A DNA stretch of 64,000 nucleotides. Origin: CAZFLM01 sp964519955. Its GTDB lineage: Bacteria; Armatimonadota; Chthonomonadetes; Chthonomonadales; CAJBBX01. Where the stretch lies: positions 1 to 64,000 of the forward strand of contig CAZFLM010000001.1 in the NCBI GenBank assembly GCA_964519955.1. Reading direction: 5' to 3'. The notes under the pieces are model-generated. The model had not been told where the DNA came from and searched no databases. It saw only the letters and a list, made by a program, of their open reading frames with translations. The position numbers and the translations under genes were made by a program. Positions 50,248 through 59,129 of this stretch are shown here, in pieces (the stretch's first letter is position 1; each line of letters begins with the position of its first letter).

Positions 50248-51906
50248 CTACCGTGGCGCCTGCCTGGCCACGATGGGCACGTAGCCGACCTCGAGCCCCT
50301 TCGGCGGCTTCACCAGGAGCGCCGGATCGAGGGTGGCGAGCGTGCCGATACGCGGCGGCGCCATGTACTGCTTGTCGGCCGTCCACTGGCGGTGGATCTT
50401 CTCCACGACGGCCTGCAGCCGCGCCTTCTCGGCGGGGCTGAGATCGGCGTCCTGCAGCGCCGGCTGGTCGATGAAGCGGTACCACCAGTACGTCACGACG
50501 CTCCCGTCACTCAGACGCGCCTGGAACGGGCCGGCCTTCGCCCCGGGCTTCCGCCAAACGCTGTCCGCGGCGTCGGGCGAGGTGTACGCCTCCTCGCTCA
50601 CGGCGGGCGGGAACGCAGCGCTCTTCAGGCCCGTTTTGTCAGGGACGTCGCCCGGCGCAAGCGCGACAAGCTCCTTGCCCTGCTGGCGGCAGTACTCAGG
50701 GAACGCCCCTCGCCGCATCCCATTGCCCCACGACTCCAGCGCGCCGGGCCGCCACTGCAGGCCGAACGTGGATCGGTCCACGACGCAGGTCGCGACCCAG
50801 TCCTCGCAGCCACGAATCGAGTAGCCGTCGCCCCCTTGCTGCACCGAAAGCGGGTTGGCGGTGCAGGCAGGCACGACCGCGCCCTTCGCGTCGAACTTGC
50901 CGGACGCCGCCGCGCCGCCCGCCAGCCACGCCTCGACCTGGCGGTACAGCGCCGTCTTCGAGTAGTGCGTCAGGTCGTGGATCAGCACGGTCTGGCCGTG
51001 CGCATCCGCCGGGAACTGGAGGCGCGGGATGCGGGTGTAGAGGGCGCCGGCGGCGTCACGGCTCGTGAGCATGGGCACCGTGTTGATCTCGATGGCGCCA
51101 CCGGTCACGAGGCCCGGGCGAGCGTCCAGGCCGCGGCCCACTGCCGGAGGATGCCTGCGCGATATCCGGCTCCATGTGACGGGCGTGTAGAACGCCACCG
51201 GGCCCCGGAAGTTGCGCGCGTTGAGGAACAGCGTCCAGCACTGGTTCCCCGTCGGCGCCGGCATGTCGGCCGATGCCGGCTTCACCTCGGTCAGCGGCAG
51301 CGCCATCCACGCATAGCCGAACAGCTCGCCGCACGTGCCCGCACGAAACGTCAGACCGTCCGGGGGCACCAGAAGGCGCGGGCTGAGCTGCGCGATGCCC
51401 ATTTGGTCCGGTTCGAGCGCCTTCGTCCCGCCGAAGGGCCAGCCAGGGGACGAGATCTCGTGGTTGTAGCCGTTGGGCGTTCCATTCATGCGGAACTTCG
51501 CGGTCGACGAGCCGAACCGCGTGCTCGCCCAGAAGCCCAGGCCGCCCTCGATCGTCTGGAACACGTCGCGGTAGCTCGGCCCCCGCTCCGGCCAGTTGTC
51601 GCGCGCAACCGTGCCGTGCGGCAGCAGGGGCTCGTTGATCTCGCGGTTGTCCGGCACGATCCAGATGGACGCCAGGCCGATCTGAAAGTCGCGCAGGGGG
51701 CGCTCCACCAGCGGCCAGGCGGTGGCGTACAGGCTGACCCCATAGCGATACTCGTCGGGCGGGGCCGGCACGCTCATGCTGACGTAGCCGGCGAGGCCCC
51801 GAGACGTGAGCTGGGGCTCGTCGGGCGCCTGCTCGCCGCCAAGGCCCGCACGCACGCAGCATGCCGCCCAGCATACGGCCACCCCCACCGCCAGTGCGAG
51901 GTTCAT
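50248..51906 (-). CDS. Secreted hypothetical protein
   Basis: A 552-residue exported protein; ATG 51906 follows GGAGGTGG. The signal peptide NLALAVGVAVCWAACCVRAG precedes a mature part with SVPAPPDEYRYGVSLYATAW, RLLVPPDGLTFRAGTCGEL, QCWTLFLNARNFRGPVAFYTP and WTADKQYMAPPRIGTLATLD. It is rich in aromatic and proline residues and looks beta-rich. I do not recognise the family. It lies 51 bases upstream of the propeller gene and may be part of the same transcription unit. Confidence 0.83.
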   Translation of the reverse strand: MNLALAVGVAVCWAACCVRAGLGGEQAPDEPQLTSRGLAGYVSMSVPAPPDEYRYGVSLYATAWPLVERPLRDFQIGLASIWIVPDNREINEPLLPHGTVARDNWPERGPSYRDVFQTIEGGLGFWASTRFGSSTAKFRMNGTPNGYNHEISSPGWPFGGTKALEPDQMGIAQLSPRLLVPPDGLTFRAGTCGELFGYAWMALPLTEVKPASADMPAPTGNQCWTLFLNARNFRGPVAFYTPVTWSRISRRHPPAVGRGLDARPGLVTGGAIEINTVPMLTSRDAAGALYTRIPRLQFPADAHGQTVLIHDLTHYSKTALYRQVEAWLAGGAAASGKFDAKGAVVPACTANPLSVQQGGDGYSIRGCEDWVATCVVDRSTFGLQWRPGALESWGNGMRRGAFPEYCRQQGKELVALAPGDVPDKTGLKSAAFPPAVSEEAYTSPDAADSVWRKPGAKAGPFQARLSDGSVVTYWWYRFIDQPALQDADLSPAEKARLQAVVEKIHRQWTADKQYMAPPRIGTLATLDPALLVKPPKGLEVGYVPIVARQAPR

Positions 51907-51934
51907 CGCGCCACCTCCGGCCGCGCCCGTCTCG

Positions 51935-52471
51935 TCAGAACTCGTCGTTCTTGAAGAACTCGATCACCTCGCCGTCGAAGCCGACCACGAACGCGATGCG
52001 GATCTTCAGCGCATGGTCGCCGTTGATCGTCACGTCGCCCGGCTCCCGCTGCGACTTGGCGCCCGCTTCGATGGCCTTCTTGTACATGCCGTCCGGGTCG
52101 CCGGAGCGCAGCGCGATGTGCATCACCGGAGCGTCCGGCGCGGGGTCCTTGCGCGGCTTGCCGCCCGCGAACATCTCGATGTAGCTGTGGTCTCCCATGT
52201 CCAGCATGGCGCCGCGGCTATCGCCCTCGCCCCAGCCGAACACCCGCTTCATGCCGAGCGTCTGCGTGTAGAAGCGCAGCGAGCGGTCGAAGTCGGCCAC
52301 CTTGATCGCGATGTGGTGCAGACCGGGGCCGTGCAGGCGCCTGGCGTCCTGCGCCTTCTGCGTCTGGGTCTTGGCCGGCGACTTGGCAGCGCGTGGCGCA
52401 GCGATCGCGATGGAGCCACAGACGGCGAGGGCCAGGGCTGCGGCGACGGCGCCGTTCGTGAGACGTGACAT
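51935..52471 (-). CDS. VOC family (glyoxalase/bleomycin-resistance fold) protein, exported
   Basis: A 178-residue protein from ATG 52471 behind GAGAGGAGA, with a signal peptide (NGAVAAALALAVCGSIAIAAP), unusual for VOC proteins. The VOC domain has LHHIAIKVADFDRSLRFYT, GDHSYIEMFAGGKP, VMHIALRSGDP and GEVIEFFKNDE, giving the four metal ligands His, Glu, His, Glu. It could act on small metabolites in the envelope. It is 28 bases upstream of the 552-residue protein gene. Confidence 0.92.
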   Translation of the reverse strand: MSRLTNGAVAAALALAVCGSIAIAAPRAAKSPAKTQTQKAQDARRLHGPGLHHIAIKVADFDRSLRFYTQTLGMKRVFGWGEGDSRGAMLDMGDHSYIEMFAGGKPRKDPAPDAPVMHIALRSGDPDGMYKKAIEAGAKSQREPGDVTINGDHALKIRIAFVVGFDGEVIEFFKNDEF

Positions 52472-52712
52472 ATCGGTTCTCCTCTCGGGGATGCTGGGAC
52501 AGGTCGAGGGCCGCTTCCGCCGTCCCCCGGCGTCACCCATGTTCCGCGGATGGGGAGCGGTCTCCTGCGCACCGGGTGCGAGGGGCGCCGCGGCAAGGAG
52601 AGGCGACAGGTAAGGGCCGCACTGTGTGGCCGGCGCTGGGCGCGAGGACCGCCCCTTCGCCGCACGCCGGCCGTGCAGCAAGGGCATAGGCCGAAGCAAG
52701 AGGCAGAGCGAG

Positions 52713-53498
52713 TTACCGCGGATCGATCATCACGCCGGCTCGGCGCTGCACCTGGGCTGCCAGCTTCGGGCGGAGAGGGGGGATGCAGCGGGCAATCCGC
52801 ACCAAGCGCGGTATCGTGACGAACGGCACGGCGGCCCGGCGAGCGGTGCCGCGGGAGACCACGCCTGCGGACACCAGCTCGACACCGGCACGCCGGCACG
52901 CCTCGAGCACCTCCTCCGCGCGGCGCCTGGCTGTCGCGTCCTGCCCTTGAAGCGCGGCAGTCCAGGCCGCTGCGCTGCGTCGCTCGAGGTGGCCGATGTG
53001 CCTGGCATCCAGGAACTGCCCAAAGGTGCGGAAGTAGTCCCGGGTGTTACGTACCGTAGCGTTCTCCATGTTGTCCGCGACCACGAGGGTTGCATAGGGC
53101 TTGGCCGTCAGCGAGCGGTCGGTCGCGTGGAAGAACAGCCCGGACTCCGTCAGCAGCGCGCCGGCGACGGGCGCCCGCGAGTAGAGGCGCTCCAGCAAGG
53201 ACTTGAGCAGGCTCGACATCCCGAAGACGTACACTGGCGTCGCATAGACCAGCAATTCGGCCGCCGCCATCCGCGCGAACACCCGCTCGACGTCGTCGCG
53301 ATCCGAGTAGACGCATCGGTGTGTTCGCTCCCGCTGGCAGTAGTTGCAGGCGCGACAGCGCTCGATCCGCATCCTGGCCAGATCGACCTGATCCCAGGTT
53401 CCTCCCGCCGAAGCGGCGCCTTCGCCAACTGCTTCCAACAGCCGGTTGGTGACCCCAGACGCGCCTCTGAGGCTCCCGTTCAGAGCGCATATCCGCAT
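52713..53498 (-). CDS. Iron-sulfur flavoprotein (Isf/NADPH-dependent FMN reductase-like)
   Basis: A 261-residue flavodoxin-fold protein. The FMN phosphate loop is ALNGSLRGASGVTNRLLEA. CRACNYCQRERTHRC fits the compact cysteine motif CX2CX2CX(n)C of archaeal and bacterial Isf proteins, which carry a [4Fe-4S] cluster beside FMN. YATPVYVFGMSSLLKSLLER is the usual dimer/FMN contact. It probably transfers electrons in the cytoplasm. It is on the same strand as the PhnX-PhnW gene, 141 bases downstream; a functional link is not shown. Confidence 0.88.
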   Translation of the reverse strand: MRICALNGSLRGASGVTNRLLEAVGEGAASAGGTWDQVDLARMRIERCRACNYCQRERTHRCVYSDRDDVERVFARMAAAELLVYATPVYVFGMSSLLKSLLERLYSRAPVAGALLTESGLFFHATDRSLTAKPYATLVVADNMENATVRNTRDYFRTFGQFLDARHIGHLERRSAAAWTAALQGQDATARRRAEEVLEACRRAGVELVSAGVVSRGTARRAAVPFVTIPRLVRIARCIPPLRPKLAAQVQRRAGVMIDPR

Positions 53499-53639
53499 GG
53501 CAATCCCTCCCCGAACCACCCAGCATGTGACCGTAGCGCTGGCTACGCGTCGGCCATTGTACCACGCGCGCTGGCCAGAGGCTGCCAGCACATCGACCGC
53601 GCCAGAGCAAGGCGGCCCAGGCGATGGGGAGCCCGGACG

Positions 53640-55460
53640 CTACGCAAGGGACTCGAAGAGGACGGGCGAAGGCGCGTCCACGGTGTCGATGCCCAGATAG
53701 TCCAGCGCCCCGCGGATCGCACGGAGCAGCTCGTGGATGTCCTCCGGCCCGATATGGCCGATGTTGCCGATGCGAAACGTATCCTCGTTGCTGACTTTGC
53801 CTGCGTACACCACGAAACCGCGGCTACTCAGCAGCCGATAGAACTCCTCGAAGACGAATCGCGGGTGCGTCGGGTTGTGGAATGCCGTGATGATGTAGCT
53901 CTGATGCTCTGGCGCCACGTACGGCCGGAAGCCCATCTCCAGCATGCCCGAGACGAGCGCACGATGGCTGGCGCCGTAGCGAGCAGCGCGGGCCCGCACG
54001 CCGCCTTCCTCATCGAGTTCGCGGAGCGCCCGATCGAGCGCGATGATGGCGTGAGTGGGCGGTGTGAAGCGGAATTGCCCCTCCTGTTCCAGGGCGCGCC
54101 ACTGATCGAGCAGGTCGAACGAGTGGCTCCGCGCGCAGCCCGCGGACGAGACGATGGCCGACCGGCGGGCAATGACGAAACCGATGCCTGGTACGCCCTC
54201 GAGGCACTTGTTTGCCGACGAGATCAGGTAGTCGATGCCGGCAGCCTCGAAGTCGATCGGGTAGGCGCCGAAGCTGGACATCGCGTCGACGATGAACGCA
54301 CGCTCAGCCTCGCGCACGACCTGGCCGATCTCCTCGATCGGATTGAGGATGCCGGACGTCGTCTCGCAGTGAACCATCGCCACGTGCGAGACGCCGGGCT
54401 TGTTGGCCAAGATGCTGCGGACGTCCTCCGCGTTCGGCACGGTGTGCTCCGGGTAACGCAGCGCAATGACGGGTATCCGGAGCATCTCCGCGACCCGGAC
54501 CATCCGCTCGCCGTACGCCCCGTTCACGCAGACCAGGAGGGCCGACTCGGGCGGAACGACGCTCGATATGACGGACTCGACGGCGTACGTGCCAGGGCCC
54601 TGTATGGGAACCGCCTCGAAGCCGTCCTCTTGGAAGAGGCCGGCCAGGGACAGCAGGCGCAGCCGCACCCGCCGCACCAAACCGACGAACTCGTAGTCGC
54701 GGGTGCCGAGATCGCGCAGCATTGCCTCCTTCACTGTGCGGCTGGTTGTCAGCGGACCCGGGGTGAACAGCGTCTTGTCAAGCACCAGCCGCGGAATGTC
54801 GACCACCGTGGGAACCAGGTGCGTGTGCGGATGCTCGATCAGCTCGTCTCGTGTATGCGAGCCATTGAGCACGCCGACCACCAGACCGCATCCGGCAGCC
54901 GCGCCTTCGCGCAGGTCGGCCGGTGTGTCGCCCACCTTCGCCACCTTCTGGGGATCTCGGACGCCCGTGAGCCTCATGGCGCGGTAGATCATGTCCGGTT
55001 GAGGACGGCCGAAGTCGACCTCGTCGCTCGTGACGGTGGCGTCCAGGAGCCCCCTGGACTGCCACCCCAGGCGGCCGATGATGACATCCGCGACCTCGCG
55101 ATCGAACCCGGTATCCAGCGCGACACGCACACCGGCCTTCCGCAGCCGGGCGAAGAGATCGCTGACCCCTTCCACCTCGCGCACACCAGGTCCGGACGCA
55201 TAGTGCTGCAGGATGCGGTTGGCGAAGTCGCCATAGATCTGGCACACCCGGTCGTCGGAGACAGCCTCATCGTCCGGCGTATGGCGTTCCAGGAGTAAGC
55301 GAAGCGCCAGATGCTTGGAGAGACCCATCACCTCGTTCACCTCAGCGCGCGTCACCGTCGTTCCGTTGGCCTCCAGCGCGCCCATCAGGCACCGGTGCAC
55401 CGCGTCGCCATCAACCACGGTGGTGCCAGCCATGTCGAAGACCACCAAATCCACCTTCAT
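53640..55460 (-). CDS. Fused phosphonatase-like hydrolase and 2-aminoethylphosphonate transaminase (PhnX-PhnW)
   Basis: A 606-residue bifunctional protein. Residues 1-228 are a HAD hydrolase of the phosphonoacetaldehyde hydrolase group: nucleophile Asp9 in VFDMAGTTVVDG, cap-domain Lys49 in VMGLSKH matching the Schiff-base lysine of PhnX, and DFGRPQPDMIYRAM. Residues 232-606 are a class V PLP transaminase like PhnW: LFTPGPLTTSRTVKEAM, GPGTYAVESVISSV and the PLP lysine Lys418 in ISSANKCLEGVPGIGF. Together they would turn 2-aminoethylphosphonate into acetaldehyde and phosphate through channelled phosphonoacetaldehyde. ATG 55460 with AGGAGG upstream. No phosphonate transporter is in the window. 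Confidence 0.92.
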   Translation of the reverse strand: MKVDLVVFDMAGTTVVDGDAVHRCLMGALEANGTTVTRAEVNEVMGLSKHLALRLLLERHTPDDEAVSDDRVCQIYGDFANRILQHYASGPGVREVEGVSDLFARLRKAGVRVALDTGFDREVADVIIGRLGWQSRGLLDATVTSDEVDFGRPQPDMIYRAMRLTGVRDPQKVAKVGDTPADLREGAAAGCGLVVGVLNGSHTRDELIEHPHTHLVPTVVDIPRLVLDKTLFTPGPLTTSRTVKEAMLRDLGTRDYEFVGLVRRVRLRLLSLAGLFQEDGFEAVPIQGPGTYAVESVISSVVPPESALLVCVNGAYGERMVRVAEMLRIPVIALRYPEHTVPNAEDVRSILANKPGVSHVAMVHCETTSGILNPIEEIGQVVREAERAFIVDAMSSFGAYPIDFEAAGIDYLISSANKCLEGVPGIGFVIARRSAIVSSAGCARSHSFDLLDQWRALEQEGQFRFTPPTHAIIALDRALRELDEEGGVRARAARYGASHRALVSGMLEMGFRPYVAPEHQSYIITAFHNPTHPRFVFEEFYRLLSSRGFVVYAGKVSNEDTFRIGNIGHIGPEDIHELLRAIRGALDYLGIDTVDAPSPVLFESLA

Positions 55461-55696
55461 TGGTCCTGCATCCTCCTGTCAAGCGCAACGTACGCGGCGC
55501 CCCGTCCGCTCGGCCCGCGCTCGATACCGCTCCATAGGGTGACCGCCGTGGGTTAGGCTCGCGTTATGCGGCCCGCAAGCTTGCGTTAAGCCCGCGGCCA
55601 GGCATCTCGGGCCGCTTGCGGGCCGCCCGTGCAGGACCCTCCCGCGCGTTCCCCGAATACGTCCGCGGGTGCATCCAGCGCCCCGGGAGGTCCGAC

Positions 55697-57646
55697 ATGG
55701 GAGCCCACGCAGTCGTGCTCATCCTGACCGTAGCCGCGCTCGCCGCCGCTTGTTCGTCAGCCGCTGCCGAGGGGGTCAGCTTCTGGCCCTCGAACAGCGC
55801 CGTCAAGCTGCTGCGCGACGCCAAGCCCGGCCCCGCCGACCCGCTGCGGTTCGCCGGAGCGGCGGGCGAGGTCGTCAGCGCCCAAGCCGCGATCCGCTCC
55901 GATGCGGCGCTCGCTGGTGCGCGCGCATCGATCACCGACCTGGCCGGCCCGGCGGGCACGATCCCCGCGAGCGCCGTCACACTCCAGTGGGTCCGCTACA
56001 TCGACGTGAAGCGCAATTCCCAGGGGCTCCCAGACGACGTGCTTGTCGCGAAGGCGCCCTGCTCCATCCCGGACCCGTTCTGGGAGGCGCCCACGCTCGA
56101 CCTCGCCGCAAACCAGACGCAGCCCCTCTGGATCGAGATCGCCGTGCCCAGCGACGCGAAGCCCGGCGACTACTCCGGCACGCTCACCTGCTCCTGGACC
56201 GGCGGATCGGCGACGCTGCCCGTGCGGCTCACGGTGTTCGGGTTCGCCATGCCCGCCAAGCGTCACCAGCAGGTGACGAACTGGTTCCCCTTCCCCGGCG
56301 AGGGCTACAAGGTCGCCCAGGGGAGCCCGGAGTACTGGGAGCTGGCCAGCAAGTTCGCCCGCTTCATGGTGGCGCACCGGCAGACGTGCTTCCGCGCGGA
56401 CCTCTCGTCCATCACGACGACCTACGACGCGGCGAGCCGCAACTACCAGTGCGACTTCACCTACCTGGACAAGTGGGCCGACACCTTCTTCGGCGCGGGC
56501 ATGGAGCGCATCGAGCTGTTCCAGGCGGGCACCATCTCGGCGTCCGTCGTGGAGCCAACGGCCCGCATCTCGCCCGTGGATCTACCGGTGACGGTGCGCG
56601 GCCCCGCCGCGGAGCTGACGCCGGAGGACAAGCTGCGCGGCGTGCTGGGCGAGTTGGAGAAGCACATCAAGGAGCGGGGCTGGGCCGGCAAGGTGATGCT
56701 GCACATCATGGACGAGCCGTTCCCCGGCTGCGTGCCCACCTACCGCGCCGTCGCGAAGATCGTCCACGAGGCTGCGCCGTCGGTGAAGGTGATCGAAGCG
56801 ATGGAGTCCACCGGCTTCGGCGACGCCATCGACGTGATGGTGCCCAAACTGAGCCACCTGAACCTCTGGCACCCCTACTTCCAGAAGGCGCACACCGGCG
56901 GTCGCGAGCTGTGGTTCTACACGTGCTGCCACCCGATGGGGCGCTACCCGAACCGGTTCCTCGATCAGCCGCTCGTGCTGGCGCGCATGCTGCACTGGAT
57001 CGGCTACCTGTACGGGCTCGACGGCTACCTGCACTGGGGCCTGTGCTACTTCGCCGAAGGGGTCGATCCCTACAGCGAGGAGGGCATCTCGAAGGACCTG
57101 CCGCTGGGCGACCGCGCGGTGATGTACCCCGGCAAGAACGGCCCCGTCGGCTCGCTGCGGTTCTCGGCCATGCGCGACGGGCTGCAGGACTTCGAGTACC
57201 TCTGGACGCTCGAAGACACGGTGCGGAAGCTCGGCGCGAGGGTACAGGCTGAGGCCGACTGGCTCGACCCGCGCCAGAGGCCGCTGGAGCTGTGCCGCCG
57301 CGTGGTGCAGTCGTTCTACAACCCGTCCGGCGACGCCGATTCGCTGCTGGCCACTCGCGAGACCGTCGGCCGGGAGATCGAGGCGCTGGCGAGCGGAAAG
57401 GGCCTCTACGTGCAGACGGAACCCTCCGAGGGGACCGAGGTGCCGGCCGGCCCGCGCATGGTCATTGTCCATGGCATCGCCGAGCCAGGCGCGGAGGTCA
57501 CCATCAACGGGGAGAAGTGCGTGAACGTGTCGCCCAGCGGCGCCTTCACCGCCCACTGCTTCCCCGAGAAGCCCATGGTCGTGATCCGCGCCACGAAGGG
57601 CGGCAGGGCGGTCGAGGTGACGCGCGCGTTCCGGTTCGTGGAGTAG
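55697..57646 (+). CDS. DUF4091/GH123-like secreted glycoside hydrolase
   Basis: A 649-residue exported protein; ATG 55697 follows GGGAGG. The signal peptide is GAHAVVLILTVAALAAACSS, possibly a lipoprotein (Cys near 19). An N-terminal beta domain covers residues 28-190 (PLWIEIAVPSDAKPGDYSG, a typical DUF4091-associated segment). The barrel has VMLHIMDEPFPGCVPTYR with the Asp-Glu catalytic pair expected in GH123 N-acetyl-beta-galactosaminidases, LWFYTCCHPMGRYPNRFLD and GLQDFEYLWTLED. A short beta domain closes it. Specificity is unproven. Confidence 0.9.
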   Translation: MGAHAVVLILTVAALAAACSSAAAEGVSFWPSNSAVKLLRDAKPGPADPLRFAGAAGEVVSAQAAIRSDAALAGARASITDLAGPAGTIPASAVTLQWVRYIDVKRNSQGLPDDVLVAKAPCSIPDPFWEAPTLDLAANQTQPLWIEIAVPSDAKPGDYSGTLTCSWTGGSATLPVRLTVFGFAMPAKRHQQVTNWFPFPGEGYKVAQGSPEYWELASKFARFMVAHRQTCFRADLSSITTTYDAASRNYQCDFTYLDKWADTFFGAGMERIELFQAGTISASVVEPTARISPVDLPVTVRGPAAELTPEDKLRGVLGELEKHIKERGWAGKVMLHIMDEPFPGCVPTYRAVAKIVHEAAPSVKVIEAMESTGFGDAIDVMVPKLSHLNLWHPYFQKAHTGGRELWFYTCCHPMGRYPNRFLDQPLVLARMLHWIGYLYGLDGYLHWGLCYFAEGVDPYSEEGISKDLPLGDRAVMYPGKNGPVGSLRFSAMRDGLQDFEYLWTLEDTVRKLGARVQAEADWLDPRQRPLELCRRVVQSFYNPSGDADSLLATRETVGREIEALASGKGLYVQTEPSEGTEVPAGPRMVIVHGIAEPGAEVTINGEKCVNVSPSGAFTAHCFPEKPMVVIRATKGGRAVEVTRAFRFVE

Positions 57647-57725
57647 GCCACGTCGGGCAGCGGAGGTGACACCGGCTGCGCCTTGCCGTCGCGTCCGCAG
57701 GACGCTTGGCCGCAGGCCCGCCAGA

Positions 57726-57743
57726 CGGGGGATTCATCCCCCG
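57726..57743. repeat. Tight palindrome in the intergenic region
   Basis: CGGGGGAT and ATCCCCCG separated by only two bases (TC). It lies 80 bases after the GH123-like stop, before the stronger hairpin at 57774. Possibly a fragment of a GGGGGAT-type dispersed element. Confidence 0.5.
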
Positions 57744-57773
57744 GACCGCGCGACGCACCAGCCCTCTTCAGCG

Positions 57774-57809
57774 TCGGCGCCCGGCTCTCTCGCAAGGGCC
57801 GGGCGCCGA
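57774..57809. terminator. Perfect hairpin between convergent genes
   Basis: TCGGCGCCCGGC (57774-57785) pairs perfectly with GCCGGGCGCCGA (57798-57809), loop of 12 bases. It stands between the GH123-like gene and the prepilin gene and could terminate both. Confidence 0.75.
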
Positions 57810-57860
57810 TGTCTGCCCAAACGGACACTCCGAGGCTAGCCTGACCTATTCATGAGTCGC

Positions 57861-57890
57861 ACCGGACGGGCACGGAGGCCCATCCCACCA
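57861..57890. repeat. Degenerate half copy of family E
   Basis: ACCGGACGGGCACGGAGGCC followed by CATCCCACC matches the left arm of family E with a few differences. It lies just behind the prepilin stop codon (57913) and is the only trace of these repeat families seen beyond 37 kb. Confidence 0.5.
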
Positions 57891-57912
57891 CTGCACTCGT
57901 GCATGATCCAGG

Positions 57913-58773
57913 CTAGGGGCAGACCACGCTGCCGACTTGCGGATTCCACAGGTCGACCTGGCCGCCTCCGGTGTAGTCCCCTGTCGCGATGACGGCCGAC
58001 AGCGTCGTGCAACTGGCATTGAGCTGCAGGAACGCCGGCTGCTCGGCGGCCGTCCACGTCGCGCCAGGGGTCATCGGCTTCACGTGGCTATCGCAGAACA
58101 GGAAGTTCGACTTCTTCGCGTGGTAGTTCTGCGGCATGCCCATGCAGAGCGGCGGCGTGGCGCTGGCGCCCGTGCTGAAGAACGGTGAGCCGTTGCGGTT
58201 CGTGTTGTGGTACGTGGCGTGCTGCGCGGATTCGTACAGCAGGATCGTCTGGGCCGGCTGCCAGCCGATCGTGTCCGGCAGGATGCCGTCCGCGAAGGAC
58301 ATGCCGCACACCGTGTTGCGGTTGCCGTAGGCAGCCTCGCCGGGATGGCACCCGCGCAGGTAGTCGTTCATCACGTAGTTTTGGCCGGGGGAGTAGGCGT
58401 TGTTGGGGCCCGGCAACGAGTTGGCGCAGGACCATACGTTCGACATCCCGCCGTTGCCGCGCTGCTTGATGTACGGGTAGATGCCGCCGATGTCCTTGCC
58501 GAGGCCGGTGCCGGAGCTGTACAGCCACGAGGAGCCGATGGTCTTGCTGAAGATCGTACCGCCGGGGTTGGGGAACATCCCGTCGTAGTCGGTGGCGTAC
58601 AGCGCGAACGCGGTGCCCATCTGCTTGAGATTGGACGTACACATTGTCTGGCGAGCCTTCTCGCGGGCCTGCGCGAATACGGGGAAGAGGATAGCTGCGA
58701 GAATGGCGATGATAGCGATAACTACAAGCAGTTCGATCAGCGTGAAGCCCATACGGCGCCACGGTGTGGCCAT
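57913..58773 (-). CDS. Type IV prepilin-like protein with DUF1559 domain
   Basis: A 286-residue protein from ATG 58773, with AAGGAGA five bases upstream. GFTLIELLVVIAIIAILAA is the type III signal and helix, cleaved before Phe after GF-type processing. ILFPVFAQAREKAR follows, typical of Armatimonadota. The C-terminal part has HAKKSNFLFCDSHVKPM where DUF1559 proteins usually show an H-x9-DG motif; here the Gly is Ser. The pseudopilin may be secreted or assembled by a type II-like system; no such genes are in the window. Confidence 0.94.
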   Translation of the reverse strand: MATPWRRMGFTLIELLVVIAIIAILAAILFPVFAQAREKARQTMCTSNLKQMGTAFALYATDYDGMFPNPGGTIFSKTIGSSWLYSSGTGLGKDIGGIYPYIKQRGNGGMSNVWSCANSLPGPNNAYSPGQNYVMNDYLRGCHPGEAAYGNRNTVCGMSFADGILPDTIGWQPAQTILLYESAQHATYHNTNRNGSPFFSTGASATPPLCMGMPQNYHAKKSNFLFCDSHVKPMTPGATWTAAEQPAFLQLNASCTTLSAVIATGDYTGGGQVDLWNPQVGSVVCP

Positions 58774-59059
58774 GCCTGTCTCCTTGGCGCGCCGGCGCAG
58801 TTCCGTGCTGACGGCGCTTGCTCGTGTTCGGCACGACATCCGATCGCCGGATGCCGATCCGAACGCATTGTGGTTGCGTTCCGTGAAGGAGCCATCATGG
58901 GTGCGTTAAGCCTGTGTGTGCGTCTGTGCCTCACCCCCTTCGGGCACGCGGACAACGGTTTCCTAACATTCTACCCAGCAGCGCCCCGTGCGGGCCACAC
59001 CCCGATACGTTGTCGGCCGGCCATCCTCGCGCTGCCTCCGCCGATAGCCGTCGACAGCG
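58774..59059. other. Leader region of the prepilin gene, no gene seen
   Basis: Together with the terminator to 59129 this forms a 356-base gap. It contains the prepilin ribosome binding site at its lower edge. I see no coding region, repeat or clear promoter hexamers; the upstream part is less GC-rich (AACATTCTACCC near 58966). Confidence 0.5.
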
Positions 59060-59108
59060 AAGCCCGACAGCGCGGGCAGGTGGGCAGACCCACCGCGCTG
59101 CCGGGCTT
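59060..59108 (-). terminator. Long hairpin terminator of the PEP-CTERM gene
   Basis: AAGCCCGACAGCGCGG (59060-59075) pairs with CCGCGCTGCCGGGCTT (59093-59108) with one mismatch. The loop itself holds a smaller GGTGGG/CCCACC stem. It begins 22 bases behind the stop codon of the minus-strand gene 59130-59795. Confidence 0.75.
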
Positions 59109-59129
59109 CGGTTGTCCTGACCGCAGGTC

